DNA of 23,471 bases from assembly GCA_025450255.1 (NCBI GenBank), contig JANWHV010000193.1, positions 1 to 23,471 of the forward strand, in the 5' to 3' direction. Below are positions 1 to 8,472 of the stretch, piece by piece. Both the position numbers and the translations under genes were made by a program. The notes under the pieces are model-generated. The model did not search any database. It saw only the letters and a list, made by a program, of their open reading frames with translations, and was not told the DNA's origin. Origin of the DNA: Chloroflexota bacterium. Lineage in GTDB: Bacteria; Chloroflexota; UBA5177; JANWHV01. Position 1 is the first letter of the stretch. Every line of letters begins with the position of its first letter.

Positions 1-506
1 TCGCGGCCAAGGTGCTCTCGAATCTGGGCGTTGAGCTGAACAGGGTCCGCAGCGCGGTGGAATTTATTATTGGGCGCGGCGATCGGCCCACGGTGGGCGA
101 GATCGGCCTTACACCCAGGGCAAAGAAGGTGATCGAGCTGGCGGTCGACGAGGCGCGCCGGCTGGGCCATCACTACATTGGCACCGAACATTTGCTTTTA
201 GGATTGGTACGCGAGGGCGAGGGTATTGCCGCGGGCGTGCTCGAGTCGCTCGGCGTGAATCTTGAGAAGGCGCGCGCGGAAACGCTGCGTATCCTTAACG
301 ACGTGGCGGCAGGCAGGCTGCACGCCGGTGATCCCGCGCCGCAGGCTCCGCCGGCGGAGTCAGCCGCGTTGGTCGGTCCGGACCAGGAAGGCGCGACATG
401 CGGGATTTGCGGCGCCCGCTTCCCGCGGTACTTCCGCTACTGCTTCAATTGCCGCGCGCGGCAAACCATCGAACCGCAATCGGGTAGCGAAGAGGGACAA
501 AAATGA
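1..506 (+). CDS. Stand-alone Clp N-domain protein with C-terminal zinc ribbon (5' end cut by window)
   Basis: The reading frame is open to the left edge (first whole codon at base 3, reading A-A-K-V-L), so the true start lies upstream and the GTG at 12 is internal. Counting from that GTG, residues 1-22 finish one Clp-N repeat and residues 34-97 form a second, with the family signature YIGTEHLLLGLVREGEG at 55-71. In ClpA/ClpC this domain receives substrates and adaptors. A low-complexity Ala/Pro linker (about 104-121) is followed by a zinc ribbon with C130-x2-C133 and C144-x2-C147. The frame then stops, so there are no AAA+ ATPase modules. I infer an adaptor-like or decoy partner of a Clp unfoldase rather than an unfoldase. 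The gene is convergent with the UbiB-like gene. Domain identity is firm; the role is not. Confidence 0.85.
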   Translation, partial: AAKVLSNLGVELNRVRSAVEFIIGRGDRPTVGEIGLTPRAKKVIELAVDEARRLGHHYIGTEHLLLGLVREGEGIAAGVLESLGVNLEKARAETLRILNDVAAGRLHAGDPAPQAPPAESAALVGPDQEGATCGICGARFPRYFRYCFNCRARQTIEPQSGSEEGQK

Positions 507-519
507 GCGCGGCGCGTCG

Positions 520-556
520 ATGGACATCGGATGGGCACGTGCCGCGCGGCGTCCAT
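520..556. terminator. Inverted repeat between convergent genes
   Basis: ATGGAC at 520-525 pairs with GTCCAT at 551-556 around a loop that contains the perfect palindrome GGCACGTGCC (534-543). It fills most of the 58-base gap between the Clp-N gene and the UbiB-like gene. Its place suggests a two-way terminator, but there is no T-run on either side, so this is a weak call. Confidence 0.3.
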
Positions 557-564
557 GCCGAAGC

Positions 565-2253
565 CTAATGCACGCGGCCGGCCCGATACATCGAGACCAA
601 TAGCCAGAGTCCGAGCGTTCCGGCCGCGACCAGTCCCGATGCGAACAGGAAGAGCAACAGCAGCGATCCATGGCTCGACTCGACCACCTGCAACAGAAGC
701 GCCAGCCCTACGATGAACGCGGCGGCCAGGATGGTGACGGATAGGCGATTGACCATGTGATTGAGCTCGCGCATCAGGGGATCCATGCCTTCGGGCCGCA
801 CCGTAACGCCGAAATCACCGCGTTCCAGGCGGCCAAGGAGTCGTTGGGCGTGCTGTGGGAAATTCGCGGTGAGATCGACAAGCGCGCCGAGATTGAGCGC
901 CGTCGTCTTTACATCCGGGCGCGAGAAGTAAAGCTTGCGCAGCGCGCTCGCCACAAACGGACCTGCCTCCTCGACGAGGTGGAATTGCGGGTCGAGACGG
1001 GACGCCAGGCCCTCGTGCATCACTAACGTCTTTGCCATGATCGCGAGGTCGCCCCGCAGCAGCATATTGTGACGCCGGGCCAGACGAAATAGATCGCCCA
1101 TGACGCGCCCGAGATTGACCTCGTGTAGTCGCGCGTCATGATATTTCGCCAGTATTCGCCGCATATCTCCGCGCAGCCGCATGGTGTTCGCGGTCCCGCG
1201 GGTCACGCCGAGAATCATCAGTCCTTCGGCCAGGCCGTCCGCGTCGCCGCGCACCCATGACGCGAGCAAGAGCAACAACTCACGGCGCGTGGCGGCGTCA
1301 ATGGCGCCCATCAAGCCAAAGTCGACAATGCCGATGCTGCCGTCGGCGCGCACCAGGTAGTTACCCGGATGAGGGTCGGCGTGGAAATAGCCCAGTTCAA
1401 GCATCTGGCGCAGCACAATAGTCGACAGCGTCTTCGCGACCTGATTGCGATCGGCGCCGAGTCGCTCAATACCCGCCAGATCGTTGATTTTTACGCCATC
1501 CAGCCGCCCCATGGTCAGCACCCGTGCCGACGTGTACTCCCAGAATATGCTTGGCACGGCGAAGCGCGCATCGGTACCCAGGACGCGCGCGAAACGTTCC
1601 GCGCTCCGCGCCTCGTGCATGTAGTCAAGCTCCTCGCGCAGACCATCCGAAAAGTGCTCGACCGTCTCCTCGAGATTATGAACGAACGGCAGATCGACGC
1701 GCGTGACGGCCAGGTGAGCCAGATCGCGCATGATATGCAAATCAAGCTCAATACCGCCGATTATGCCGGGCTTCTGGACTTTCACGACCACGCGAGCGCC
1801 ACCGCGCAGCACGGCGGCGTGAACCTGCCCAATAGAAGCGGTCGCCAGGGGAGCAGGATCGAACGAGGCGAAAAGCTGCTCGGGCGGCGCGCCAAGCTCG
1901 CGCACAATCACCTCGCGGACGGTTTCATACGGCAAGGGCGCCAGCGAGTCCTGCAACGTGCTGAGCGCCGTGATGTATTCGTCTGGAAGAAGGTCGGCAC
2001 GCGTGCTGAGGATCTGGCCAAGCTTGACGAAGGTGGTGCCTAGCTCCTCGAACGCGTCACGGAGCGATTGTGGGCGTCCAAGTGTTCCGGCGCGGCGAAG
2101 CAAGGGCAGCCTGCTGTGCTGCACGAGCAAACCGAACCCGTGACGAGACAGGACGGAGACCACGTGGCGCTGGCGTCCAAGGCGACCGCGGCGTGGCGCG
2201 GTCGCCTCCGGAGGTGATGATGGAACGTGCTGCATTCGAGCGCATACTCCCAT
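565..2253 (-). CDS. UbiB/ABC1 (ADCK-type) atypical kinase
   Basis: 562 residues. Family marks in order: KLGQ at 77-80 in the N-terminal extension, the Ala-rich loop ATASIGQVH at 137-145 that replaces a normal P-loop, the ATP-site lysine K158 in VVVKVQ, HADPHPGN at 291-298 as the catalytic loop, and DFG at 311-313. Two hydrophobic segments near 504-522 and 532-555 anchor the C-terminus in the membrane, as in UbiB and COQ8. The family supports quinone or other isoprenoid-lipid metabolism through an ATPase/kinase-like activity; the substrate here is unknown. The ATG at 2253 is preceded at 2264-2259 by a -10-like TACAAT with no good -35, which would put the transcript start almost on the start codon. 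An in-frame ATG at 2235 is an alternative. The gene stands alone on its strand. Confidence 0.9.
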   Translation of the reverse strand: MGVCARMQHVPSSPPEATAPRRGRLGRQRHVVSVLSRHGFGLLVQHSRLPLLRRAGTLGRPQSLRDAFEELGTTFVKLGQILSTRADLLPDEYITALSTLQDSLAPLPYETVREVIVRELGAPPEQLFASFDPAPLATASIGQVHAAVLRGGARVVVKVQKPGIIGGIELDLHIMRDLAHLAVTRVDLPFVHNLEETVEHFSDGLREELDYMHEARSAERFARVLGTDARFAVPSIFWEYTSARVLTMGRLDGVKINDLAGIERLGADRNQVAKTLSTIVLRQMLELGYFHADPHPGNYLVRADGSIGIVDFGLMGAIDAATRRELLLLLASWVRGDADGLAEGLMILGVTRGTANTMRLRGDMRRILAKYHDARLHEVNLGRVMGDLFRLARRHNMLLRGDLAIMAKTLVMHEGLASRLDPQFHLVEEAGPFVASALRKLYFSRPDVKTTALNLGALVDLTANFPQHAQRLLGRLERGDFGVTVRPEGMDPLMRELNHMVNRLSVTILAAAFIVGLALLLQVVESSHGSLLLLFLFASGLVAAGTLGLWLLVSMYRAGRVH

Positions 2254-2580
2254 CCCGCATTGTACAGGCGCGAAAACGCCGCGGTTTTAGGACACGGAAT
2301 GCAGCGCCGCAGCCGTGGAGAGATGAAAGCGTCGCGTTCGATTATGTAACCAGCGATGATGTGACCCGCCGTGTGCAGCATTCGGGTGGAGCGGCGCCGC
2401 ACCTTGCGGCCTGACCGGCGGTTTGCTACCGTGTTGATGCGAGAATACGGCGTTACGGGCGTGCGGCATTTCACGCGCTACATGGCCGCGATTCTCAGCC
2501 GGCGCGGACTTTTCGAGCGGCTAGGGCGAACACGAGCGTTTCCGACCGGGACTCCAACTCGGGCGGCTGGGAGAATTGGT
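2254..2580. other. Intergenic region between divergent genes
   Basis: This stretch separates the UbiB-like gene from the Cys/His protein gene if the latter starts at GTG 2581. It holds a -10-like TACAAT on the minus strand at 2264-2259. The downstream frame is open through it (ATG or GTG codons from 2371), but the translation there is Arg-rich, unlike the family, and I take it as non-coding. I see no convincing -35/-10 pair for the plus-strand gene, no repeat and no RNA gene. Confidence 0.5.
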
Positions 2581-3333
2581 GTGGGGCCGCCTCGACCGAG
2601 CAAACATAGTACCTATTTTGACGTTCTGGACGCGTGCAAGAAGCGCGGGTGTCCGATCTGTACACTTGCCCTGGTGGTTGTTGGGCAATATCTCGATTCG
2701 ATCGTGTACGAAAGCGTGAACGACCCGCAAACGCGCCTGGGGCTGGTCGCGGCGCGTGGCTACTGCAATGACCACTCCTGGCAACTGCGAGACATGAGGG
2801 CCGGCCTTGGCTCGGCGCTCATATACCGAGGCATATTACGCCAGGTGGTGGATTCGATCGCGGAAAGGCCGACGGGCACGCGCCTGAAGCTGTTCCGCTC
2901 GCGCCGCAATCCCGCGAGTATGATCAGCAAGATTACGGCAAGGATGAACGGCGCGGACGCGATAGCCGTTGGCCAGAGCCTTTCCGATCCGCACACCTAT
3001 TGTCCCGCCTGCCAGGTGCGGGAGCGGAGCGAAATACGGTACCTCGGCGTGCTGCTGGAACATATCGGCGAGATCGAGTTCGTCGAGGTCTTTCGCGGCA
3101 CGGGCGGCCTGTGCATCGTGCATCTCGATCAGGCGACCGGCATCGCGCCGGGCGGCGCCGATCTCGATCGATTGCTGGCGATAGAAGTTGAGCTATTGTT
3201 GTCGCTCGACGGGGAGCTGGGTGAGTTCTTGCGGAAACAAGACTATCGGTTCCGCCATGAGCCGATAGGCCCGGAGGGCGACTCCTGGATCCGGGCTCTG
3301 GCCATGGTAGCCGGCCAGCCCGGCATTCGGTAG
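2581..3333 (+). CDS. DUF6062-like Cys/His (zinc-binding?) protein
   Basis: I recognise this as resembling the DUF6062 family, whose function is unknown to me. The open frame extends to 2371, but the family-like part begins at HSTYFDVLDAC. GTG 2581 has a good ribosome site (GGGAGA at 2569-2574, six-base spacer), giving 250 residues. Two modules of the same form are visible: CPIC at 24-27 with CNDH at 62-65, and CPAC at 141-144 with CIVH at 178-181. The gap between CxxC and CxxH is almost the same in both (34 and 33 residues), and the residues between look helical in each. This suggests an internal duplication with two four-ligand metal sites. There is no signal peptide or membrane segment, so it is probably cytoplasmic. 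ispE lies 194 bases downstream with its own ribosome site. Confidence 0.75.
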   Translation: MGPPRPSKHSTYFDVLDACKKRGCPICTLALVVVGQYLDSIVYESVNDPQTRLGLVAARGYCNDHSWQLRDMRAGLGSALIYRGILRQVVDSIAERPTGTRLKLFRSRRNPASMISKITARMNGADAIAVGQSLSDPHTYCPACQVRERSEIRYLGVLLEHIGEIEFVEVFRGTGGLCIVHLDQATGIAPGGADLDRLLAIEVELLLSLDGELGEFLRKQDYRFRHEPIGPEGDSWIRALAMVAGQPGIR

Positions 3334-3527
3334 GGGTCGGTAACTCCGGCCGGCCGGTGCTTACCTGCTGTGTGCCCTCTACACAGATAGCGTCTGGGCG
3401 GGCAAAAACGTTACGGTCTCTCTGGTTAAGAAACGGCAACGTGTATTACACATGGAACATACAAAGTGGGAGAAAAATGCGCCGCGCGCGTCAAAACAGA
3501 TAATGCAAGGGCACGAGAGGTAACGGC

Positions 3528-4358
3528 ATGAGGGTGATCGCGCCGGCAAAGGTCAACCTGACCCTGGAAATACTGGGCAAACGGCACGACGGCTTCCATG
3601 AGATCTGCTCCGTGCTGCGGACGCTGGCGCTGCACGACACGCTGGACGTCGAGCCGGGACCGATCGTGGAGGTGCTGTGCGACACACCGGGGCTGGCCGG
3701 TCCAGGCAATCTGGCGCATAAAGCCGCCGAGCTGCTGCAACAAACGTGCGGCATCCGACAAGGGGCGCGAATCGCGATCCACAAGGTTATCCCGGTCGCG
3801 GCGGGCCTCGGAGGCGGCAGCAGCGACGCGGCCGCGACGCTCACGGCGCTGAACGAGCTATGGGGCGCCGGACTCGACGGCGAGGCCCTGACGCGCCTTG
3901 CCGCCCAGGTTGGCAGCGATGTGCCGTTTTTCGTGCATGGCGGGACCGCGCTGGCAAGCGGGCGGGGCGAGGTGCTGCGGCCCCTTGCCGACCAGCCTGA
4001 TTGTCACGTAGTGTTGGTCAATCCCGGTGTGGCCGTATCGACCGCGACAGTCTACCAAAACGTGACGCCCGACATGTACGCCGACGGCTCCCGCGGCGCG
4101 CGCTTTGCCGCGCTCGCGCCGGCCACCGCCATCCGCGACTGGCCATTGGCGAACACGCTGCAGGCGGTTACGAACGCACTCTATCCTGTGGTCGACGATG
4201 TCCTCGCCTCGCTCCGGGATTGGGGCGCGTCGCAAACCCTGATGTGTGGGAGCGGCCCAACCTGCTTTGGCCTGTTCGAGGACGCGCGACAGGGGCGCGA
4301 CGCGGTTGCGGCGGCAAAGGAAGCGGAGTGGCAGGCATGGCTGACGCATTTCGCGTGA
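3528..4358 (+). CDS. ispE: 4-diphosphocytidyl-2-C-methyl-D-erythritol kinase
   Basis: IspE phosphorylates the 2-OH of CDP-methylerythritol with ATP in the MEP pathway of isoprenoid precursor synthesis. It is a 276-residue GHMP kinase of normal length. Visible motifs are PAKVNL at 6-11 with the active-site lysine, the glycine-rich ATP loop GLGGGSSDAA at 93-102, the catalytic aspartate in GSDVPFF (D131), and the third GHMP motif CGSGPTCFGLF near the C-terminus. The ATG at 3528 has GAGAGG seven bases upstream. A -10-like GATAAT at 3499-3504 lacks a clear -35. The gene converges on the amidase gene with a 29-base gap and no obvious terminator. It shows that the host makes isoprenoids by the non-mevalonate route. 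Confidence 0.95.
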   Translation: MRVIAPAKVNLTLEILGKRHDGFHEICSVLRTLALHDTLDVEPGPIVEVLCDTPGLAGPGNLAHKAAELLQQTCGIRQGARIAIHKVIPVAAGLGGGSSDAAATLTALNELWGAGLDGEALTRLAAQVGSDVPFFVHGGTALASGRGEVLRPLADQPDCHVVLVNPGVAVSTATVYQNVTPDMYADGSRGARFAALAPATAIRDWPLANTLQAVTNALYPVVDDVLASLRDWGASQTLMCGSGPTCFGLFEDARQGRDAVAAAKEAEWQAWLTHFA

Positions 4359-4387
4359 CGACATTCAGCCGGTCTGGGCGGACGGCA

Positions 4388-5848
4388 TCAGTATCCGGGA
4401 GGGGGCTCGAAACCGCCGAACTCACGTTCGAGTAGCTGGGCGAAGCGCAACGGCGTGCGATCCTCCAGGTAGGGGCCGACGGCCTGCAATCCAATCGGCA
4501 AGCCTGAACGGGCGCGGCCCCAGGGGAACGCGGTGCCTGGGTGGCCGGGCAGAGTGGCAATGCCGGGATACACGGTAAGCCGGTCGTACGGCACCGTACG
4601 CTCGTCGATCGGGAGCTCGCGCTCGTACAAGGGGATTGCCTCTGGAATATGCGTAAACGCAAGCGTGAACGCGACCGGGCAAAGCAGTACGTCCCATGAT
4701 TTGAAGAACGAACGGTACCGGGCGCGCACTGATTCGCGGCGATCGAGCATGGCCAGATAGTCCGCGGCGGAGGCCGACCAGCCATCCGCCTGCGCGGCGC
4801 CGATCGGCGAGCCGGTGCGCCGAGCGGACGCCGCGAGACGGTCGCGTTTCTCGGCGCTGAGGAACCTGCTTTCCATGATCGCGAGCAGGGCGGTGTACAG
4901 ATGTTCCTGCGCCTGGAGATCAAAATCCTCGGGCGTTGCCCAGGCTACGGTGGCGCCTGCTTGGCGGAGCCGCGACATGCAGTCTTCGAGCGCGCCCACG
5001 ATCTCGGCGTCGACCGGCAGCCAATCCTGCCAGGGTAGTACGGCCACGCGGAAATCCGCCAGGCGATCGTGACGGGCAGCCGGCAGGGACAGCGACCATG
5101 CCACGTCCTCGCCGACCACGGGACCACACATCACATCGAGGGCCAGCTCCAGGTCTAGCGCGCTCCGGGCCAGCGGTCCGAGCGCGTTCAGGATCAGGCC
5201 AGGATTGTAGGTCGGCAAGTCCGGCACGTAGCCGTAACGTGGCAGGCAGGTATCGCTTGGCCGGTGTCCATAGAGCCCGCAGAAGGCGGCGGGGACGCGG
5301 ATTGAGCCGCCAATGTCACTGCCGAGCTCAAGCGCGGTAAGGCCGGACGCGAGGGCCGCGGCGCCGCCTCCAGTGCTGCCGCCCGGCGTGCGCGCGAGAT
5401 CCCAGGGATTGTTGGTGCGGCCAAACAGGGCATTATTCGCCTGCCAATCTCCACAGTCAGTCGAGGTGTTCGTCTTGCCCACAATCACGGCGCCCGCGGC
5501 GCGCACCGCGGCGGCGACGGGCGCGTCGGCGCGGGCAGGGTGGTGCAGGCGTTCAGGGACGCCGGCGGTGGTCGGCAAGCCGCGGGTGTCAATACAGTCC
5601 TTGATCGTGATCGGCAGACCGGCTAACGCGCCACGGCCGGTGGCGATAGCATCGTCCGCCGCCCGCGCCTGGAGAGCGGCTTCCCGATCGTTAGGAATGA
5701 CGATCGCATTGAGGGTGGCGTTATGTCGGGCCCGTTTGTCCTGGAAAAGGCCCAGCAGCTCAATGGCCGAAATCCTGCGTTGCCGTAGAGCTTTCAGCAG
5801 TTCGTGCGCAGGCGAAAGCGGTGAAATTAAGTGAGTCTCCTCACGCAC
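4388..5848 (-). CDS. Amidase-signature family hydrolase
   Basis: 486 residues with the complete Ser-cisSer-Lys triad of the amidase-signature family: K83 in TIKD, the cis-serine S158 in GGSTGGG, and the nucleophile S182 in GSDIGGS. It hydrolyses a carboxylic amide; the substrate cannot be told. It is not a clear GatA: the segment after VGKTN reads TSTDCGDWQANNALFG rather than the MGSSTENSAFG type, and the C-terminal half differs. The GTG start at 5848 lies 14 bases after the aspS stop, with GAGGG overlapping that stop codon, so the two genes are probably co-transcribed and perhaps translationally coupled. No signal peptide is visible. Confidence 0.88.
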   Translation of the reverse strand: MREETHLISPLSPAHELLKALRQRRISAIELLGLFQDKRARHNATLNAIVIPNDREAALQARAADDAIATGRGALAGLPITIKDCIDTRGLPTTAGVPERLHHPARADAPVAAAVRAAGAVIVGKTNTSTDCGDWQANNALFGRTNNPWDLARTPGGSTGGGAAALASGLTALELGSDIGGSIRVPAAFCGLYGHRPSDTCLPRYGYVPDLPTYNPGLILNALGPLARSALDLELALDVMCGPVVGEDVAWSLSLPAARHDRLADFRVAVLPWQDWLPVDAEIVGALEDCMSRLRQAGATVAWATPEDFDLQAQEHLYTALLAIMESRFLSAEKRDRLAASARRTGSPIGAAQADGWSASAADYLAMLDRRESVRARYRSFFKSWDVLLCPVAFTLAFTHIPEAIPLYERELPIDERTVPYDRLTVYPGIATLPGHPGTAFPWGRARSGLPIGLQAVGPYLEDRTPLRFAQLLEREFGGFEPPPGY

Positions 5849-5862
5849 AATGGTACGTTCCC

Positions 5863-7641
5863 TCAGGACTCGGGCGGAATGTGGGTGCGGATGAACAACT
5901 CATCGAGTTGCGCCAGCGGCACGATGGAGGGTGCTCCCGCCATCATATCCTGAGCGCTCTGGTTTTTGGGGAAAGCGATCACGTCCCGAATATTCGCGGT
6001 GTCGCGCAGGATGCCTATCCAGCGATCGATACCGCCGGCGATGCCGCCGTGCGGAGGCGTGCCGAACTCAAATGCCTCGAGCATGAAGCCGAACCGCTCC
6101 TGTACGTCCTCGTCAGTCATGCCGAGTAGCGTGAAGATCCGCTCCTGCACGTCGCGGCGATGGATTCGGATGCTGCCACCGGCAACTTCAAAGCCGTTGC
6201 AGACCAGGTCGTACTGCTTGGCGCGAACCCGCATCGGATCCGTTTCCAGGACCGCCAGATCCTCGTCATTCGGACTGGTGAATTGGTGATGTTTGGCGAC
6301 CACGGAGCCATCGCTCTGCACCTCAAAGGCAGGCATATCGAGGACCCAGGCCAGGGCCAATATATTCGGGTCGGCGAGGTTCAGGCGGCGGCCGATCTCT
6401 AGCCGAAGCTGGCCGAGCACCTCAAGCGCGCGATCACCCTGGTCCGCTACGAGCAGCAAAAGGTCACCAGGGACGGCGTCAAGGCGCGGCAGCATGGCAA
6501 CGCGCTCGTCGTCGCCGACGAACTTGGCCGCGGCTCCCTTCAAGGTACCGTCATCCTGCACCGCCAGGCTGACCAGGCCGCGCGCGCCGTGCGTGCGCGC
6601 CAGTGAGGCGAACTCGTCGAGCTCTTTCCGCGAGCTGGCGCCAAGGCCCGGGCCGCGGAGTGCCTTGATTGCGCCTCCGGATGCCAAGGTGTCCTTAAAC
6701 ACGCTGAACTCGGTAGCCGCGAACACATCCGAGAGATCCTGAAGCTCAAGACCAAAGCGCAGGTCCGGCTTATCCGAGCCGTACTTGTCCATTGCCTCTC
6801 GATAGGTCATCCGTGGCAGCGGTTCGGCAAGCAAGCGCTTACTGGACAGCTCCCTGGCTATGGCGATATAGAGTTCCTCGAAAAGCTGGAGGATGTCCTC
6901 CTGCTCGACAAAGCTCATTTCGACGTCGAGCTGGGTAAACTCAGGCTGTCGATCGGCCCGCTGGTCTTCGTCGCGAAAGCAGCGAGCAATTTGGAAATAG
7001 CGCTCGAATCCCGCCACCATTAACATCTGCTTGAGTTGCTGCGGCGACTGAGGCAAGGCGTAAAACTCGCCGGGATGCACGCGGCTGGGAACCAGAAAGT
7101 CGCGCGCGCCGCCGGGCGAGCTCTTGAACAGTATCGGCGTTTCAACTTCGATAAATCCACGCTCGTCCAGGTAGTCGCGCATGAACTTCACTACTCTGTG
7201 GCGCAAGATGATATTCTCGCGCATCCGTTCGCGGCGCAGGTCAAGATAGCGGTAGCGAAGCCGAAGCGGCTCCTCCACCATTACATCATCGTTGATATAG
7301 AACGGCGGGGTCTTTGAGGGGTTCAGGATCTCCAGCGATTGTGCGTGCAACTCGATCTCGCCGGTGGCCAGCTTCGCATTTTCGGTCCCAGACGGCCGAG
7401 GCGCGACCACGCCTGATACCGACAGCACGTACTCATTGCGCACGCCCTCGGCAATTTGATGAGCCTCGGGAGCGCCTTCACGATCGATGACGACCTGAGT
7501 AATGCCCCAACGGTCGCGAAGATCCAGGAAAATCAGGTGGCCCTGGTCGCGGCGGCGATTGAGCCAGCCCATCAGGGTCACGGCCTGGCCGGAGTTGGCA
7601 CGGGTCAGCTCGCCACATGTCGTCGTCTTATGCGTAGACAC
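5863..7641 (-). CDS. aspS: Aspartyl-tRNA synthetase (bacterial type)
   Basis: It charges tRNA-Asp with aspartate. At 592 residues it has the usual bacterial length. It shows an N-terminal OB-fold anticodon domain (GWLNRRRDQG, LIFLDLRDRWG), class II motif 2 with FRDEDQRADRQPEF, a GAD insertion domain in the middle, and motif 3 GGIAGGIDRW near the C-terminus. GTG 7641 is the only well-placed start, with GAGGGGA nine to ten bases upstream. Q33 in RRRDQG is at the position where, as I recall, Leu is tied to discriminating enzymes (E. coli) and His to enzymes that also charge tRNA-Asn (P. aeruginosa), so specificity cannot be read here. The amidase gene follows after 14 bases. Confidence 0.97.
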   Translation of the reverse strand: MSTHKTTTCGELTRANSGQAVTLMGWLNRRRDQGHLIFLDLRDRWGITQVVIDREGAPEAHQIAEGVRNEYVLSVSGVVAPRPSGTENAKLATGEIELHAQSLEILNPSKTPPFYINDDVMVEEPLRLRYRYLDLRRERMRENIILRHRVVKFMRDYLDERGFIEVETPILFKSSPGGARDFLVPSRVHPGEFYALPQSPQQLKQMLMVAGFERYFQIARCFRDEDQRADRQPEFTQLDVEMSFVEQEDILQLFEELYIAIARELSSKRLLAEPLPRMTYREAMDKYGSDKPDLRFGLELQDLSDVFAATEFSVFKDTLASGGAIKALRGPGLGASSRKELDEFASLARTHGARGLVSLAVQDDGTLKGAAAKFVGDDERVAMLPRLDAVPGDLLLLVADQGDRALEVLGQLRLEIGRRLNLADPNILALAWVLDMPAFEVQSDGSVVAKHHQFTSPNDEDLAVLETDPMRVRAKQYDLVCNGFEVAGGSIRIHRRDVQERIFTLLGMTDEDVQERFGFMLEAFEFGTPPHGGIAGGIDRWIGILRDTANIRDVIAFPKNQSAQDMMAGAPSIVPLAQLDELFIRTHIPPES

Positions 7642-7740
7642 GCTCTAGGAGTCCCCTCAATAGCAATACGGAAGCATAGGTGAATTGCCTTTAGCCTACC
7701 GCACGCGCATGGATGAGGGAAAACGGACCGCGCGGCGCGC

Positions 7741-8103
7741 TCAAGCGGCGCGGGCGTCCGGTTCGGTGGGCGTTGAGGCGGTGGGGGCGGGAAGGAGCGC
7801 GACCGGTCCCGTGGCCTGGGGCCAATGCGTGGCCCGACGGACGCCGGCTTTGATGCCGCGCCAGAAGCTCGTGGTTCGAATCACGGGCGCGGCGGCGACG
7901 TTGGCGGCGATGTCCACATACTTTTCATTCAGGCGCGTTGCCCAGGCGATCTTCTCGTGTACCCAGCCCATCTTCTTCAGTACCCAGTAGAGCCCAAACG
8001 CGATACCGGCATTGAGCGCCACGCCAATAATCAGCAGCAGGATGAGCTCGATGCCCAGAACCGTGCCGCCAATGGCGCCTGCCCAATCATTCAGGGTGCC
8101 CAC
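7741..8103 (-). CDS. Small membrane protein of unknown function
   Basis: A 120-residue protein from a GTG at 8103 that sits one base after the TGA of the upstream gene, with GGAGA just before that stop. This is typical translational coupling, so I prefer it to the longer frame from 8142. Residues 15-42 form one long hydrophobic stretch (possibly a helix or a short hairpin), followed by a basic, helical cytoplasmic part and a Pro/Ala/Thr-rich tail. I do not recognise a family. The tight pairing with the DUF948-like protein suggests that they act together at the membrane. aspS follows on the same strand after 99 bases. Confidence 0.7.
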   Translation of the reverse strand: MGTLNDWAGAIGGTVLGIELILLLIIGVALNAGIAFGLYWVLKKMGWVHEKIAWATRLNEKYVDIAANVAAAPVIRTTSFWRGIKAGVRRATHWPQATGPVALLPAPTASTPTEPDARAA

Positions 8104-8104
8104 G

Positions 8105-8434
8105 TCACGATTCTCCGGTGCTCTTGTTCGGCGTTCCCGCATTCCGCCGCAAGGAGCGCGTTACGCTGGTGCTGAGCACTTGCACCGTCTTGGCCACGCC
8201 GGCTGTCACGCTGACGCTGGTGATCAACGGTTTGATCAGGCCCGTGCTCACGAACTCACTGGTGCCTTGAACGGTCTTCACGGTTTGCTGGGCCGAGCCA
8301 ATCACGGGCATGATTTCGGATTTGATCTGCTTGATCAGGTCACGGATCTCGAGCGCGACCATGACCAGCAAGCCGAACGCGATTAGTGAGAGGATCGCCG
8401 CGATAAGTAGCAGCCAGCTTACAATGCCCGGCAT
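8105..8434 (-). CDS. DUF948-like single-span membrane protein
   Basis: 109 residues. An N-terminal membrane helix (about 5-29) is followed by a long amphipathic region with a run of predicted helix (LIKQIKSEIMPVIGSAQQTV) and a basic tail. This layout matches DUF948-type general-stress or envelope-associated proteins, but the similarity is only in form. The ATG at 8434 has a textbook AGGAGG nine to ten bases upstream. Upstream lie an extended -10 element (TGTTAGAAT) and a 13-bp palindrome, described separately. It is coupled to the membrane protein gene downstream. Confidence 0.75.
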   Translation of the reverse strand: MPGIVSWLLLIAAILSLIAFGLLVMVALEIRDLIKQIKSEIMPVIGSAQQTVKTVQGTSEFVSTGLIKPLITSVSVTAGVAKTVQVLSTSVTRSLRRNAGTPNKSTGES

Positions 8435-8472
8435 CCTGAGAATTCCTCCTGTCGCGGCCTATCAGAACACAA

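Noticed and set aside
1369..2043. A 224-codon plus-strand open frame inside the UbiB-like gene
   Set aside because: It is antisense to all the kinase motifs, its translation resembles no family, and GC-rich DNA often leaves such shadow frames open.
4388..5848. GatA subunit of the Asp/Glu-tRNA amidotransferase
   Set aside because: Only the general amidase-signature residues match; the GatA-specific stretch after the GKTN motif is absent and no gatB or gatC gene is nearby.
7873..7882. GGTTCGAATC, like the T-arm of a tRNA
   Set aside because: The flanking bases do not form a proper five-base-pair T stem and there is no acceptor, D or anticodon arm; it lies inside the coding region of the small membrane protein.
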